Assembly (NCBI GenBank): GCA_029267825.1
Contig: JAJUHO010000005.1
Span: forward strand, 1-39,428
DNA length: 39,428 nt
Source: Oscillospiraceae bacterium
Lineage (GTDB): Bacteria; Bacillota; Clostridia; Oscillospirales; Ruminococcaceae
Reading direction: 5' to 3'
Below are positions 1 to 9,497 of the stretch, piece by piece. Position numbers and translations under genes: made by a program. The notes beneath the pieces are model-generated. The model was not told where the DNA came from, searched no databases, and was given only the letters and a program-made list of their open reading frames with translations. Numbering within the stretch: position 1 is the first letter of the stretch; each line of letters opens with the position of its first letter.

Positions 1-815
1 ACGGAAAATTTGAATATTATCGGTGTTTGATGGTTTATGTTCAGGTCTTTTACGGTTACATCAGAGATTTTGCTGCTTCCGTCTATAAACGTACCCTTTT
101 CGTTGACTGTAAGGGTTTTTAACAGTCCAAACTGATTAAGGCTGTTTCCCCACCAGTCCGGAGTAAACCTGCCGCGCCTGTTTCCATAATCCCCCGGGCT
201 TACCCAAAAGCCAAGGGGGATTCCGTTTATTGAAAAATGTATATCAGACGGGTAATCGTCGCAAACGCCCGGACATTCGGAGGCAATTTCAAATGAAAGC
301 TTAAATTCGCAAAGTTCCTCGCGCGGCTTTAAGCGGTTGGGAAGAGTATATTCTATAAATCCGCTTGCAAACCAAAGGATTGCGGCATTGTATCTTTGAG
401 GAAACGAAAAATATTTAGGGTCGTCAAGCTCCCCTATTATTTCTGTAACAGTCGCTATCCCACATGTAGGAGAAATCTTGTAGTTTGTAAAAAAACCTAT
501 TTCTATATCGTCGCAATAGCAAAGCTCCTCATTTTCAGGCGGAGCCAAGTTCACCGCAAGCATATCATGCAAAGGCTTGCATATTTTCATTGAGCCTCTT
601 TTTCCGGAAGTCGTGCGTATTTCTATAAGGCCTGCTTCTTCCAGCTGCTTTATGTGCATGGAAATAGCGCTGTTTGTAAGCCCAAGCTTTTGAGCAAGGT
701 CATTTAGGTTCATGTCCTTATTTCGGTAGAGCAATTCAAGTATTTGAATTCTTGCTGGTGCGCTGAGTGCCTTAAAGACCTCAATAGCATCCGCCATGTT
801 TTCAAAATGCAGCAT
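1..815 (-). CDS. ArsR-like winged-HTH transcriptional regulator with ~190-aa C-terminal domain, truncated at the window edge
   Basis: Absent from the ORF track because it runs off the window. My reverse-strand translation is open from ATG at 815: MLHFENMADAIEVFKALSAPARIQILELLYRNKDMNLNDLAQKLGLTNSAISMHMKQLEEAGLI... RBS AAAGGAG upstream. Confidence 0.85.
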   Translation of the reverse strand, partial: MLHFENMADAIEVFKALSAPARIQILELLYRNKDMNLNDLAQKLGLTNSAISMHIKQLEEAGLIEIRTTSGKRGSMKICKPLHDMLAVNLAPPENEELCYCDDIEIGFFTNYKISPTCGIATVTEIIGELDDPKYFSFPQRYNAAILWFASGFIEYTLPNRLKPREELCEFKLSFEIASECPGVCDDYPSDIHFSINGIPLGFWVSPGDYGNRRGRFTPDWWGNSLNQFGLLKTLTVNEKGTFIDGSSKISDVTVKDLNINHQTPIIFKFS

Positions 816-846
816 AAAAGCTCCTTTAAAATTTTATTATACTTTA

Positions 847-874
847 ATTATATCCTGTTTTTTAATAAAGTCAA
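847..874 (-). promoter_or_regulatory. Candidate sigma-A promoter for the ArsR-like gene
   Basis: Minus strand TTGACT (869-874), 16-nt spacer, TATAAT (847-852). Confidence 0.6.
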
Positions 875-920
875 TGCTTAATTACTAAATTAAAATGTGT
901 AATTTTAGCTGATTTTGCAC

Positions 921-949
921 TTGACAATGGGTAATTGCTGTGCTAAACT
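921..949 (+). promoter_or_regulatory. Candidate sigma-A promoter for the GH51 gene
   Basis: TTGACA (921-926), 17-nt spacer, TAAACT (944-949). Confidence 0.65.
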
Positions 950-957
950 ACAATTAG

Positions 958-982
958 TTTAATAATATAGTGTATTATTAAA
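958..982. promoter_or_regulatory. Candidate operator, perfect 10-bp inverted repeat
   Basis: TTTAATAATA-tagtg-TATTATTAAA just downstream of the predicted start of transcription. Confidence 0.5.
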
Positions 983-1014
983 TAATTTACTTAAATAATA
1001 AAAGGAGTATTTTT

Positions 1015-2487
1015 ATGAGCAAGCTGGTCATCAACCCGCACAATAAAAAAGACCGTATCAGCAAAAACATATACGGACATTTTTCCGAACACCTTGGAAG
1101 ATGTATTTACCAAGGAATTTATGTCGGTGAAAATTCGCCGATACCAAATACAAACGGAATGAGAAATGACGTTGTAAAGGCTCTTAAAGAAATTAAAGTT
1201 CCCGTTTTGCGCTGGCCGGGAGGATGCTTTGCCGATGAGTACCATTGGAAAGACGGAATAGGCCCTAAGGAAAAGCGTAAAAAAATGATAAATACCCACT
1301 GGGGCGGAGTCGTTGAGGACAATAGCTTTGGCACACATGAGTTTATGGAACTTTGTGAACAAATCGGTTGCGAGCCTTACATAAACGGCAATGTGGGAAG
1401 CGGCACCGTTCAGGAAATGTCTGAATGGATGGAATACATGACTTTTGACGGTGTGTCGCCGATGGCTCAGCTCAGGGCTGAAAATGGAAGAAAAGCTCCT
1501 TGGAAGGTAAAATATTTTGGCGTCGGAAATGAAAACTGGGGCTGTGGAGGAAACATGCGCCCTGAATTTTATGCTGATTTGTATAGACGTTTTCAGACAT
1601 ATGTCCGCAATTACGGCGACAACAGGGTTTATAAAATTGCCTGTGGCGCAAATTCAGAGGATTACAACTGGACGGACGTAGTAATGAAAAATGCCGCTCC
1701 GTTTATGGATGCAATTTCTCTGCATTACTATACAATTACACATACATGGCAGAATAAAGGCAGCGCTACCGGATTTAATGAGCATGAATGGTACCTTTGC
1801 CTTAACAAAACTCTTAAAATGGACGAAATCGTGACAAGACATATTGAGGTTATGGACAAATACGACCCCGAACACAGGATTGCCCTTATAGTTGACGAAT
1901 GGGGTACATGGTTTGACGTTGAACCCGGTACAAATCCCGGTTTCCTTTATCAGCAGAATACAATGCGTGATGCTCTTGTTGCGGCTATAAATCTCAACAT
2001 CTTCAATAAGCATTGCGACAGGGTAAGAATGGCAAATATCGCCCAAATGGTCAACGTTCTGCAATCGGTAATTCTTACTGAAGGCGAAAAAATGGTGCTT
2101 ACTCCGACATACCATGTATTCAATATGTATAAGGCTCATCAGGATGCAACCTTGATTGACAGCTATATTGAAACCAAAGAAATTGAGCATGAGGATGTTA
2201 AGATACCAAACCTCCATGAGTCCTGTTCTGTTGACGAGAACGGCAGAATTACGGTTACTGTTGCAAACCTTTCTACAAAGGACAGCTATGATATTGACAG
2301 CATAATTGTGGATACAAAGATAAATAAGGTGACCGGAACAATTCTTACAAACGAAATGGGCGCACACAACACATTTGACAAACCTGATGTCGTAAAGCCC
2401 GTAGAATTTAAAGATTTCAAGGTTACAGAAAAGGGTATTGACTTTAAAATTCCTCCTTGCAGCGTAATTTCGCTCACGATTGAATAA
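1015..2487 (+). CDS. abfA: Alpha-L-arabinofuranosidase, GH51, probably intracellular
   Basis: 490 aa; GH51-like text [56 protein letters not shown]; no signal peptide. RBS AAAGGAG. Confidence 0.93.
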   Translation: MSKLVINPHNKKDRISKNIYGHFSEHLGRCIYQGIYVGENSPIPNTNGMRNDVVKALKEIKVPVLRWPGGCFADEYHWKDGIGPKEKRKKMINTHWGGVVEDNSFGTHEFMELCEQIGCEPYINGNVGSGTVQEMSEWMEYMTFDGVSPMAQLRAENGRKAPWKVKYFGVGNENWGCGGNMRPEFYADLYRRFQTYVRNYGDNRVYKIACGANSEDYNWTDVVMKNAAPFMDAISLHYYTITHTWQNKGSATGFNEHEWYLCLNKTLKMDEIVTRHIEVMDKYDPEHRIALIVDEWGTWFDVEPGTNPGFLYQQNTMRDALVAAINLNIFNKHCDRVRMANIAQMVNVLQSVILTEGEKMVLTPTYHVFNMYKAHQDATLIDSYIETKEIEHEDVKIPNLHESCSVDENGRITVTVANLSTKDSYDIDSIIVDTKINKVTGTILTNEMGAHNTFDKPDVVKPVEFKDFKVTEKGIDFKIPPCSVISLTIE

Positions 2488-2488
2488 A

Positions 2489-2740
2489 ATGGAATCCTAT
2501 TGCAGAAAGTGTCTTTTAAAGGATATTTCAAAGGAAGAATACTTTAAAAATGTCTATGAGTATATAAAAAGCCTTGATGAGGAAATTAAAACTCCCGACG
2601 GTGAATATGAAAGAAGGCTTGGAATTTGCAAAGAATGCGACAAGCTTATAAATGGAATGTGCGCCGTATGCGGGTGCTTTGTCGAGGTAAGGGCAGCAAA
2701 AAAAATAAATTACTGCCCCGATGTCAATAGGAAATGGTAA
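2489..2740 (+). CDS. Small Cys-rich protein, DUF6171-like
   Basis: Begins 1 nt after the abfA stop (track start at 2480 is a TTG). CxxC pairs: CRKC, CKEC, CAVCGC. Confidence 0.7.
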   Translation: MESYCRKCLLKDISKEEYFKNVYEYIKSLDEEIKTPDGEYERRLGICKECDKLINGMCAVCGCFVEVRAAKKINYCPDVNRKW

Positions 2741-2779
2741 AAAGCGCCGGACAAAAAGTCCGGCGCTTTGCGTATTTTT
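2741..2779 (+). terminator. Rho-independent terminator
   Basis: AAAGCGCCGGAC-aaaaa-GTCCGGCGCTTT (12-bp perfect arms) followed by a T-run. Confidence 0.85.
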
Positions 2780-2800
2780 TTGTCCAATAAAGGGAATAAT

Positions 2801-2814
2801 AATGTCCGTACATT
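2801..2814. promoter_or_regulatory. Candidate AraR-like operator (distal)
   Basis: AATGTCCGTACATT, near-palindrome similar in layout to the Bacillus AraR box; upstream of the araB promoter. Confidence 0.4.
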
Positions 2815-2857
2815 TTTCTTGCCTTAAATATTTTTAACAAAAAATCAAGCGGGACTA

Positions 2858-2886
2858 TTGCAAAAATAAATAGAATGTGCTATAAT
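2858..2886 (+). promoter_or_regulatory. Candidate sigma-A promoter of araBAD
   Basis: TTGCAA (2858-2863), 17-nt spacer, TATAAT (2881-2886). Confidence 0.6.
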
Positions 2887-2897
2887 AAATGACAAAG

Positions 2898-2911
2898 TTG
2901 TATGTACATAT
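2898..2911. promoter_or_regulatory. Candidate AraR-like operator (proximal)
   Basis: TTGTATGTACATAT containing the perfect palindrome TATGTACATA (2901-2910), just downstream of the araBAD -10. Confidence 0.5.
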
Positions 2912-2971
2912 TTCAAAAAGTACAAACAAAAGTATTAACATATTAAAACAATTACCATAGGAGTGATTTTG

Positions 2972-4633
2972 ATGAGCAAATACACCATAGGCGTTGACTA
3001 CGGCTCATTGTCTGGCCGCGCGGTTTTGGTTGAAACATCTACGGGAAAGGAAATCGCATCTGCGGTTTATGAATATCCCCATGCGGTGATGGACAAAACC
3101 CTCCCCGACGGAACTCCCCTTGGACATGACTGGGCATTGCAGCATCCTCAGGATTATATTGACGTGCTTGCAAAAACAATTCCGGAGGTACTTAAAAAAT
3201 CCGGAGTGGACCCCGCTGATGTGATTGGAATAGGTACTGACTTTACCGCCTGCACGGTGCTGCCTGTTAAAAAGGATGGTACCCCGCTTTGCTTTTTGGA
3301 TGAATATAAAAGCAATCCTCATGCTTATGTAAAGCTTTGGAAGCATCATGCCGCACAAGATAAGGCAAACAAGCTTAATGAAATTGCCGAAAAAAGAGGC
3401 GAGGCATGGCTTAAAAACTACGGTGGAAAAATTTCATCGGAATGGGCTATACCAAAGATTTGGCAGGTTCTTGACGAGGCCCCCGAAATTTACAATGCAA
3501 TGGATAGATGGATAGAGGCCGCTGACTGGATTATATGGCAGCTTACCGGCGTGGAAACAAGGAACTCCTGCACAGCCGGATATAAGGCAATCTGGAACAA
3601 GAGAACCGGATACCCTTCAAAAGAATTCTTTAAGGCTCTTGACCCGAGGCTTGAAAATGTTGTGGAAGAAAAGCTTGGTACGGTTATTGTTCCTCTTGGC
3701 GACAAGGCTGGGGAACTTACCGAAAAGATGGCAAAGCTTACCGGACTTAAAGCCGGAACACCAGTTGCGGTTGGAAACGTGGATGCTCATGTATGTGTTC
3801 CTGCGGTTGGAATTGACGGCCCGGGCAAAATGCTTGCAATCATGGGAACCTCCACTTGCCATATCATGATGGGCACAGAGGAACATCAGGTTCCGGGAAT
3901 GTGCGGAGTGGTAGAGGATGGAGTAATGCCGGGATATTTTGGCTATGAGGCCGGGCAATCCTGCGTCGGCGACCATTTTGCATGGTTTGTTGAAAACTGC
4001 TGTCCTGCGTCTTATTTTGAGGATGCAAAGGCAAAGGGCATGAACATACACAAGTATTTGAGGGAAAAAGCTCAAAAGCTTAAGGTGGGCCAAAGCGGAC
4101 TTGTTGCTCTTGATTGGTGGAATGGAAACCGTTCAGTGCTTGTTGACGTTGATTTGACGGGAATGATTCTCGGCATGACGCTGCAAACCACTCCTGAGGA
4201 GATTTACAGGGCACTTATAGAAGCTACAGCTTTCGGCACAAGGATGATTGTGGAAAATTACCGTGAGCATGGAGTGCCTGTTGAGGAATTTTTTGCTTCC
4301 GGAGGAATAAGCCAAAAAGACCCGCTTATGATGCAAATTTATTCTGATGTGCTCAATATGCCGATAAAGATAGCCGGTTCCGAACAGGGCCCTGCGCTTG
4401 GAAGCGCAATTTTTGCGGCGGTGGCTGCAGGCAAGGCTGCCGGCGGATACGACGATGTATTTGAGGCCGCACGCGTGATGGGTAATGTAAAGGATGTAGT
4501 GTATACTCCTATTCCGGAAAATGTAAAGGTATATGATAAACTTTTTGCTGAATACCGCAAGTTGCATGATTATTTCGGCAGGGGCGCAAACGATGTGATG
4601 AAGCGCCTTAAAGAAATAAAGAAAAGCGTTTGA
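2972..4633 (+). CDS. araB: Ribulokinase (FGGY family)
   Basis: [49 protein letters not shown]; upstream of araA and araD. ATG at 2972 with RBS ATAGGAGTG. Confidence 0.95.
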   Translation: MSKYTIGVDYGSLSGRAVLVETSTGKEIASAVYEYPHAVMDKTLPDGTPLGHDWALQHPQDYIDVLAKTIPEVLKKSGVDPADVIGIGTDFTACTVLPVKKDGTPLCFLDEYKSNPHAYVKLWKHHAAQDKANKLNEIAEKRGEAWLKNYGGKISSEWAIPKIWQVLDEAPEIYNAMDRWIEAADWIIWQLTGVETRNSCTAGYKAIWNKRTGYPSKEFFKALDPRLENVVEEKLGTVIVPLGDKAGELTEKMAKLTGLKAGTPVAVGNVDAHVCVPAVGIDGPGKMLAIMGTSTCHIMMGTEEHQVPGMCGVVEDGVMPGYFGYEAGQSCVGDHFAWFVENCCPASYFEDAKAKGMNIHKYLREKAQKLKVGQSGLVALDWWNGNRSVLVDVDLTGMILGMTLQTTPEEIYRALIEATAFGTRMIVENYREHGVPVEEFFASGGISQKDPLMMQIYSDVLNMPIKIAGSEQGPALGSAIFAAVAAGKAAGGYDDVFEAARVMGNVKDVVYTPIPENVKVYDKLFAEYRKLHDYFGRGANDVMKRLKEIKKSV

Positions 4634-4661
4634 TTTATAAAAATGAAAAGGAGAAATTGCC

Positions 4662-6137
4662 ATGTCAATGAAAAATTATGAATTTTGGTTTGTTGTCGGT
4701 TCGCAGGATTTGTATGGGGATGAAACCCTGAAACAGGTTGCGGAGCATGCGAAAATAATAGCGGATGGCTTTGATAAGGCTCCTGAAATTCCTTGCAAGG
4801 TTGTTTACAAGCCGATAGTTCTTACTCCAAATTCCATTGAAAGAACCGTTATTGAAGCAAATTACGATGAAAAGTGCGCTGGAATAATCACTTGGATGCA
4901 CACATTTTCACCCAGTAAAATGTGGATAGCAGGACTTTCAAAGCTTCAAAAGCCGATGCTCCACCTTAACACCCAGTTTAACAGGGATATTCCGTGGAAT
5001 GAAATAGATATGGATTTCATGAACCTTAACCAGTCTGCCCACGGCGACAGGGAACATGGATTTATCGGCGCAAGGCTCAGACTTCCCAGAAAGATTGTTT
5101 CGGGATACTGGGAGGATGCAAAGGTTCGTGACCGCATAGGCAACTGGATGAGAGCGGCCGTTGGTGCTTATGAAAGCCGCAGGCTTAAAGTTTGCCGCTT
5201 TGGTGATAACATGAGGGAGGTTGCCGTTACCGAAGGCGATAAGGTTGAGGCTCAAATTAAGCTTGGCTGGCAGGTTAACGGATACGGCGTAGGCGATTTG
5301 ATAAAGAGGATAAACGCTGTTACCGAGGCGCAAATTGATGCAAAAATGGAAGAATACAAGAGCAGGTATGACATAAAGACCGATAATATAGATGCAATCC
5401 GCTATCAGGCAAGAGAGGAAATTGCTCTTAGGCAGTTCCTTGAAGACGGAGGTTTTGGTGCGTTCACCGATACATTCCAAGATTTGCAGGAAATACGCCA
5501 GCTCCCCGGACTTGCTGTACAAAACCTTATGAAGGACGGATACGGATTTGGCGGCGAGGGCGACTGGAAAACCGCTGCGCTTGACAGAGTTATGAAACTT
5601 ATGGCACAGGGCCTTGCAGGCGGAACTGCTTTTATGGAGGACTATACTTATCATATGGAACCCGGCAGAGAAGCAATTCTTGGTGCGCATATGCTTGAAG
5701 TTGACCCGAGCATTTCGGTTACAAGGCCGCAGATTGAAGTGCATCCGCTGGGAATAGGCGACAGAGAGCCGCCCGCAAGACTTACTTTCCAGACAGGTGA
5801 TGGCCCGGCAATAGTTGCTACTCTTATTGATATGGGCGACCGCTTCAGAATGATTGTAAATGACATTGAAGCTTGCTCTCCGTATGAAGATATGCCAAAA
5901 CTTCCTGTGGCAAGGGTTATGTGGAAGCCTCTTCCGGACCTTTCAACTTCTGCCGAGGCATGGATTCTTGCCGGCGGAGCGCACCATACGGTTATGAGCT
6001 ATCAGCTTAATGCTGAACATATGAGGGATTTCTGTGAAATCATGGGTATTGAATTTATCCATATAAACAAGGATACAACCATTCCTCAGCTTTCAAAAGA
6101 ACTTATTTGGAACGATATTGTTTGGAAGCTTAAGTAA
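4662..6137 (+). CDS. araA: L-arabinose isomerase
   Basis: MKNYEFWFVVGSQDLYGDETLKQV, TWMHTFSPSKMWIAGL, AGGAHHTVMSYQL; RBS AAAAGGAG. Confidence 0.97.
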   Translation: MSMKNYEFWFVVGSQDLYGDETLKQVAEHAKIIADGFDKAPEIPCKVVYKPIVLTPNSIERTVIEANYDEKCAGIITWMHTFSPSKMWIAGLSKLQKPMLHLNTQFNRDIPWNEIDMDFMNLNQSAHGDREHGFIGARLRLPRKIVSGYWEDAKVRDRIGNWMRAAVGAYESRRLKVCRFGDNMREVAVTEGDKVEAQIKLGWQVNGYGVGDLIKRINAVTEAQIDAKMEEYKSRYDIKTDNIDAIRYQAREEIALRQFLEDGGFGAFTDTFQDLQEIRQLPGLAVQNLMKDGYGFGGEGDWKTAALDRVMKLMAQGLAGGTAFMEDYTYHMEPGREAILGAHMLEVDPSISVTRPQIEVHPLGIGDREPPARLTFQTGDGPAIVATLIDMGDRFRMIVNDIEACSPYEDMPKLPVARVMWKPLPDLSTSAEAWILAGGAHHTVMSYQLNAEHMRDFCEIMGIEFIHINKDTTIPQLSKELIWNDIVWKLK

Positions 6138-6152
6138 TCCGGAGGGACAAAA

Positions 6153-6863
6153 ATGCTTGAAGAACTTAAACAGCAGGTATACGAAGCTAATATGCAGCTT
6201 CCAAAGCATGGCCTTGTAGTGTTTACATGGGGCAATGTTTCCGGTATAGACAGAGAAAAAGGGCTTTTTGTAATAAAGCCCTCCGGCGTGCCGTATGAGG
6301 ATTTAAAGCCGGAGGATATGGTTGTTGTGGACCTTGAAGGCAAAAAGGTTGAGGGCAAGCTTAATCCTTCCTCAGACACCCCGACACATGCCGAGCTTTA
6401 CAGAAAATTTACTTCAATCGGCGGAGTGGTTCACACCCATTCAAGGTGGGCGACTATATGGAGTCAAGCCGGCAGGGATATTCCCCCTTACGGCACGACA
6501 CATGCCGATTATATATATGGCCCCGTTCCATGCACAAGGGAGCTTTCGCAAAAAGAGGTTGAGGGCGATTATGAGCTTGAAACCGGAAAGGTTATTGTGG
6601 AGCGTTTTGAAAAAGACGGGATAAATCCGCTTTATGTTCCGGCGGTTTTGGTAAAATCCCATGGTCCTTTTGCATGGGGCAAAAATGCCGCCGATGCGGT
6701 ATATAATTCGGTAGTGCTTGAAGAGGTAGCTATGATGGCATGGCATACCGAAATGCTTGCCCTTTCGCAGACAAGGCCTGATATGCCTTCTTATCTTAAA
6801 GAAAAGCATTTTATGCGCAAGCATGGGCCTAATGCCTATTATGGACAGGGCAAACATTCTTAA
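6153..6863 (+). CDS. araD: L-ribulose-5-phosphate 4-epimerase
   Basis: [72 protein letters not shown]. Confidence 0.96.
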   Translation: MLEELKQQVYEANMQLPKHGLVVFTWGNVSGIDREKGLFVIKPSGVPYEDLKPEDMVVVDLEGKKVEGKLNPSSDTPTHAELYRKFTSIGGVVHTHSRWATIWSQAGRDIPPYGTTHADYIYGPVPCTRELSQKEVEGDYELETGKVIVERFEKDGINPLYVPAVLVKSHGPFAWGKNAADAVYNSVVLEEVAMMAWHTEMLALSQTRPDMPSYLKEKHFMRKHGPNAYYGQGKHS

Positions 6864-6950
6864 AAGTCAGATATTAAAGTCTGGCAAATTTCAGGGCAAA
6901 AATGTTTAAATACATTTTTTAACAGTGCTATAACTTCTTCCTTAAATTTA

Positions 6951-6991
6951 TTTCCCCCTGCAAGCGCCAAAGTGTGTAAAGCAGGGGGAAA
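6951..6991. terminator. Hairpin between araD and the araR-like gene, possible weak terminator
   Basis: TTTCCCCCTGC-19 nt-GCAGGGGGAAA, perfect 11-bp arms, but no clear U-tract. Confidence 0.45.
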
Positions 6992-6997
6992 GCTTTA

Positions 6998-7025
6998 TTG
7001 ACAGAAAAATTTATGATGATATAAT
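6998..7025 (+). promoter_or_regulatory. Candidate promoter for the araR-like gene
   Basis: TTGACA (6998-7003), 16-nt spacer, TATAAT (7020-7025). Confidence 0.65.
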
Positions 7026-7054
7026 TATTACAGCTTTTGCTGTGGGAGGTATTG

Positions 7055-8110
7055 ATGGAAAATTTGCCTAAATACAGACTTCTTGCCGATTTGCTTAGGC
7101 AGGAGATATCCTCCGGAAAATACAAATATCTTGACAGGCTTTTAACGGAAAACGAGCTTGCGCAGAAATACAATATGAGCCGCCAGACGGTGCGTCAGGC
7201 CATAGGGCTTCTTGAAAAGGAAGGCATCATAACAAGACGCCGCGGCAGCGGGACTTATATAAGCAAGCCCGGAAAAGCACGCCAAAAGACAATGACCGTG
7301 GGGGTAATTTCAACTTATATAACTGAATATATTTTCCCGTCAATTGTCCGCGGAATAGAGGGCGTGCTTACTGAAAACGGCTATTCGCTTTTGCTTTCGG
7401 CAACAAGAAATAGAGTTGACAATGAAAGGAAGCTGCTGCTGGACTGCATTCAAAAAAATGTTGACGGACTTATTGTCGAGGGAACAAAAACCACACTTCC
7501 AAACCCTAATATATCGCTTTATAGGGAAATAAGGGATATGGGTGTGCCGATAGTTTTTATAAACGGATTTTATCCGGAAATGACGGATTCGGTTTATGTG
7601 GTTATGGATGATTTTGGTGGAGGGCTTGAGGCCGTAAGACGGTTGCTTTCGTGCGGACATTCAAATGTTGCCGGAATTTTCAAGAGCGATGACATGCAGG
7701 GGCATAAGCGCTATGCCGGATTTACAAGGGGACTTATTGAGGCGGGAATTCCGCTTGCCGACGATTCTGTGGTATGGTACGGCACTGAAACCATTGATAT
7801 GATTTTTGAGGAAGGCGAAAACTCCCCCGTTTCAAAAGCCATTAAAAATGCGGATGGGGTCGTTTGCTATAATGACCTTATAGCCGTTCGGCTGATTGAT
7901 TTTATTCAAAAAAACGGAAAGAGGGTTCCTGAGGATATTAAGATTGTCAGCTTTGATAACAGCCATTATTCAGAACTTGGGATTGTGAAAATAATTTCGC
8001 TTAACCACCCGAAAGAGGAACTTGGAAAGCTTGCCGCCCAAAAGCTTTTGAATATGATAAACGGCAGAAATGAAAGGCCGTCGGTGCTTCCATGGGGCCT
8101 TGATGAATAG
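7055..8110 (+). CDS. araR: AraR-like regulator: GntR-type N-terminal HTH with LacI-type sugar-binding domain
   Basis: LPKYRLLADLLRQEISSGKY...YNMSRQTVRQAIGLLEKEGIITRRRGSGTYI (GntR HTH), then MTVGVISTYITEYIFPSIVRGIEGVL (periplasmic-binding-like). ATG at 7055 with RBS GGGAGGT. Confidence 0.88.
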   Translation: MENLPKYRLLADLLRQEISSGKYKYLDRLLTENELAQKYNMSRQTVRQAIGLLEKEGIITRRRGSGTYISKPGKARQKTMTVGVISTYITEYIFPSIVRGIEGVLTENGYSLLLSATRNRVDNERKLLLDCIQKNVDGLIVEGTKTTLPNPNISLYREIRDMGVPIVFINGFYPEMTDSVYVVMDDFGGGLEAVRRLLSCGHSNVAGIFKSDDMQGHKRYAGFTRGLIEAGIPLADDSVVWYGTETIDMIFEEGENSPVSKAIKNADGVVCYNDLIAVRLIDFIQKNGKRVPEDIKIVSFDNSHYSELGIVKIISLNHPKEELGKLAAQKLLNMINGRNERPSVLPWGLDE

Positions 8111-8132
8111 CGTGCTTTTTTTCGTGTCCTTA

Positions 8133-8161
8133 TTGACATGTTCGCGCAGGAATGTTATTAT
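8133..8161 (+). promoter_or_regulatory. Candidate promoter for the MFS transporter
   Basis: TTGACA (8133-8138), 17-nt spacer, TATTAT (8156-8161). Confidence 0.5.
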
Positions 8162-8219
8162 AATCTTGCTTGTTTTTTGACCTTTTTCGTGTTTATTTTT
8201 TGAAAGGCAAGGTTTTTTA

Positions 8220-9428
8220 ATGCAAACAGATTATTTGGCAAGGACTAAAAGATGCAACATAGCCTTTGGAGGCATGCAGGGACTTTATTATGCCGCAAAC
8301 TGCATATTTTTTGGATTTTTGATTTCATACCTTTCGTATAAAGGTTATTCATACATTGTGCTTGGGATGGTTTCAACGGTCATAGCCGCATCAACAATGA
8401 TATTTCAGCCTGTTTTGGGATATGTTATGGATAGTTTCATCACTCCAAAAAAGCTGCTTGTGGGTATGGTGATAGTTTCTCTGCCGGTTTCGGTCATATT
8501 TTTTGCCGTTGATGAAAGCAGGACTGCAGCGTTTTTGATAATTGCGCTCATGTCTTTTTTGCAAAATACCCTTGCCGCTGTGATTGATAGCTGGTGTGTA
8601 AGGTTGAGGGAAAGCGGTCTTGATATAAATTATCCCGTCACACGCTCAATGGGGTCGATTTTTTACAGCTTTTCCGCCCTTTTGGTTGGATTTTTAATTT
8701 CATGGACAGGATATCTGGTAATTGCTCCCGGATATATAATAGCAAGCGTGCTTTTTCTTGTTTTTGTTTTTATGGCTGATGATGTTGAATGCAAAAACAA
8801 GTCGGAGGGGCAAAACGTGCAAACACAGAGGATAAGCCTGCCAAAGGCGTTTAAAATCCTCATGGGGAATTTTGATTATAGGATTTTTATAATAAGCTAC
8901 TTTTTTTACAGCATAAGCATGAGGGTGGTTTGCACCTTTATTGCAAATATTATTTCGGAACGCGGCGGAACTTCTGCGCATCTTGGTGCAGCACTTTTTA
9001 TAGCGGCATTTTTTGAGCTTCCTTTGCTGTTGGTGTTTTCAAAGTATGCAAAGCGCATGAGACTGCCTCTTGTCTATATAGCGGCACTTTTGCTTGGCCT
9101 TGTGCGCGTGGTTAGTCTTAATATCTTTCCGACACTTGGCATGGCAATGTTTTCACAGTTTTTTCAAGGCTTTTCGTTTGGGCTTTGCATACCTTTTGTG
9201 GTGGAGTATGTGAACGAAAAGATTGACGAAAATCTTAAAGCTACGGCTATAACCATAGCAATGGCGGTCGCCATGGGTGCTGCTTTGATTATAGGAAATT
9301 CACTTGGCGGAGTGATAATTGACCGCTTTGGAATGACTGGGTTCGGCGTTTTTGTGGTTTTTTGCATGATTGTTGCGCTTGTCGTTTTTGGGGTTCCTTA
9401 TTTGCTTAATAAAAAACAAAAAGAATAA
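8220..9428 (+). CDS. MFS transporter, possibly sugar/oligosaccharide permease
   Basis: 402 aa, about 12 hydrophobic segments, MFS layout; directly downstream of the araR-like gene. Confidence 0.8.
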   Translation: MQTDYLARTKRCNIAFGGMQGLYYAANCIFFGFLISYLSYKGYSYIVLGMVSTVIAASTMIFQPVLGYVMDSFITPKKLLVGMVIVSLPVSVIFFAVDESRTAAFLIIALMSFLQNTLAAVIDSWCVRLRESGLDINYPVTRSMGSIFYSFSALLVGFLISWTGYLVIAPGYIIASVLFLVFVFMADDVECKNKSEGQNVQTQRISLPKAFKILMGNFDYRIFIISYFFYSISMRVVCTFIANIISERGGTSAHLGAALFIAAFFELPLLLVFSKYAKRMRLPLVYIAALLLGLVRVVSLNIFPTLGMAMFSQFFQGFSFGLCIPFVVEYVNEKIDENLKATAITIAMAVAMGAALIIGNSLGGVIIDRFGMTGFGVFVVFCMIVALVVFGVPYLLNKKQKE

Positions 9429-9497
9429 ATTGCGGCGGGCGTAAAATCGCCTTGCCGTTTTGTTTTTATAAATGTTTAAAAAAGAGCAGGTGGATAA

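Noticed and set aside
396-593. Plus-strand 65-aa ORF in the track
   Set aside because: Antisense to the truncated ArsR-like gene, with no RBS or recognisable family.
1654-2367. Long antisense ORFs opposite abfA, araB, araA, gltB and others (for example 1654-2367, 4938-5744, 37647-38195)
   Set aside because: Overlap strongly supported genes on the opposite strand; compositions look like frame shadows of biased codon use.
6900-6917. AAATGT-N6-ACATTT as a third AraR box
   Set aside because: Spacing differs from the two araB sites and it lacks the GTAC core; may be chance in AT-rich DNA.
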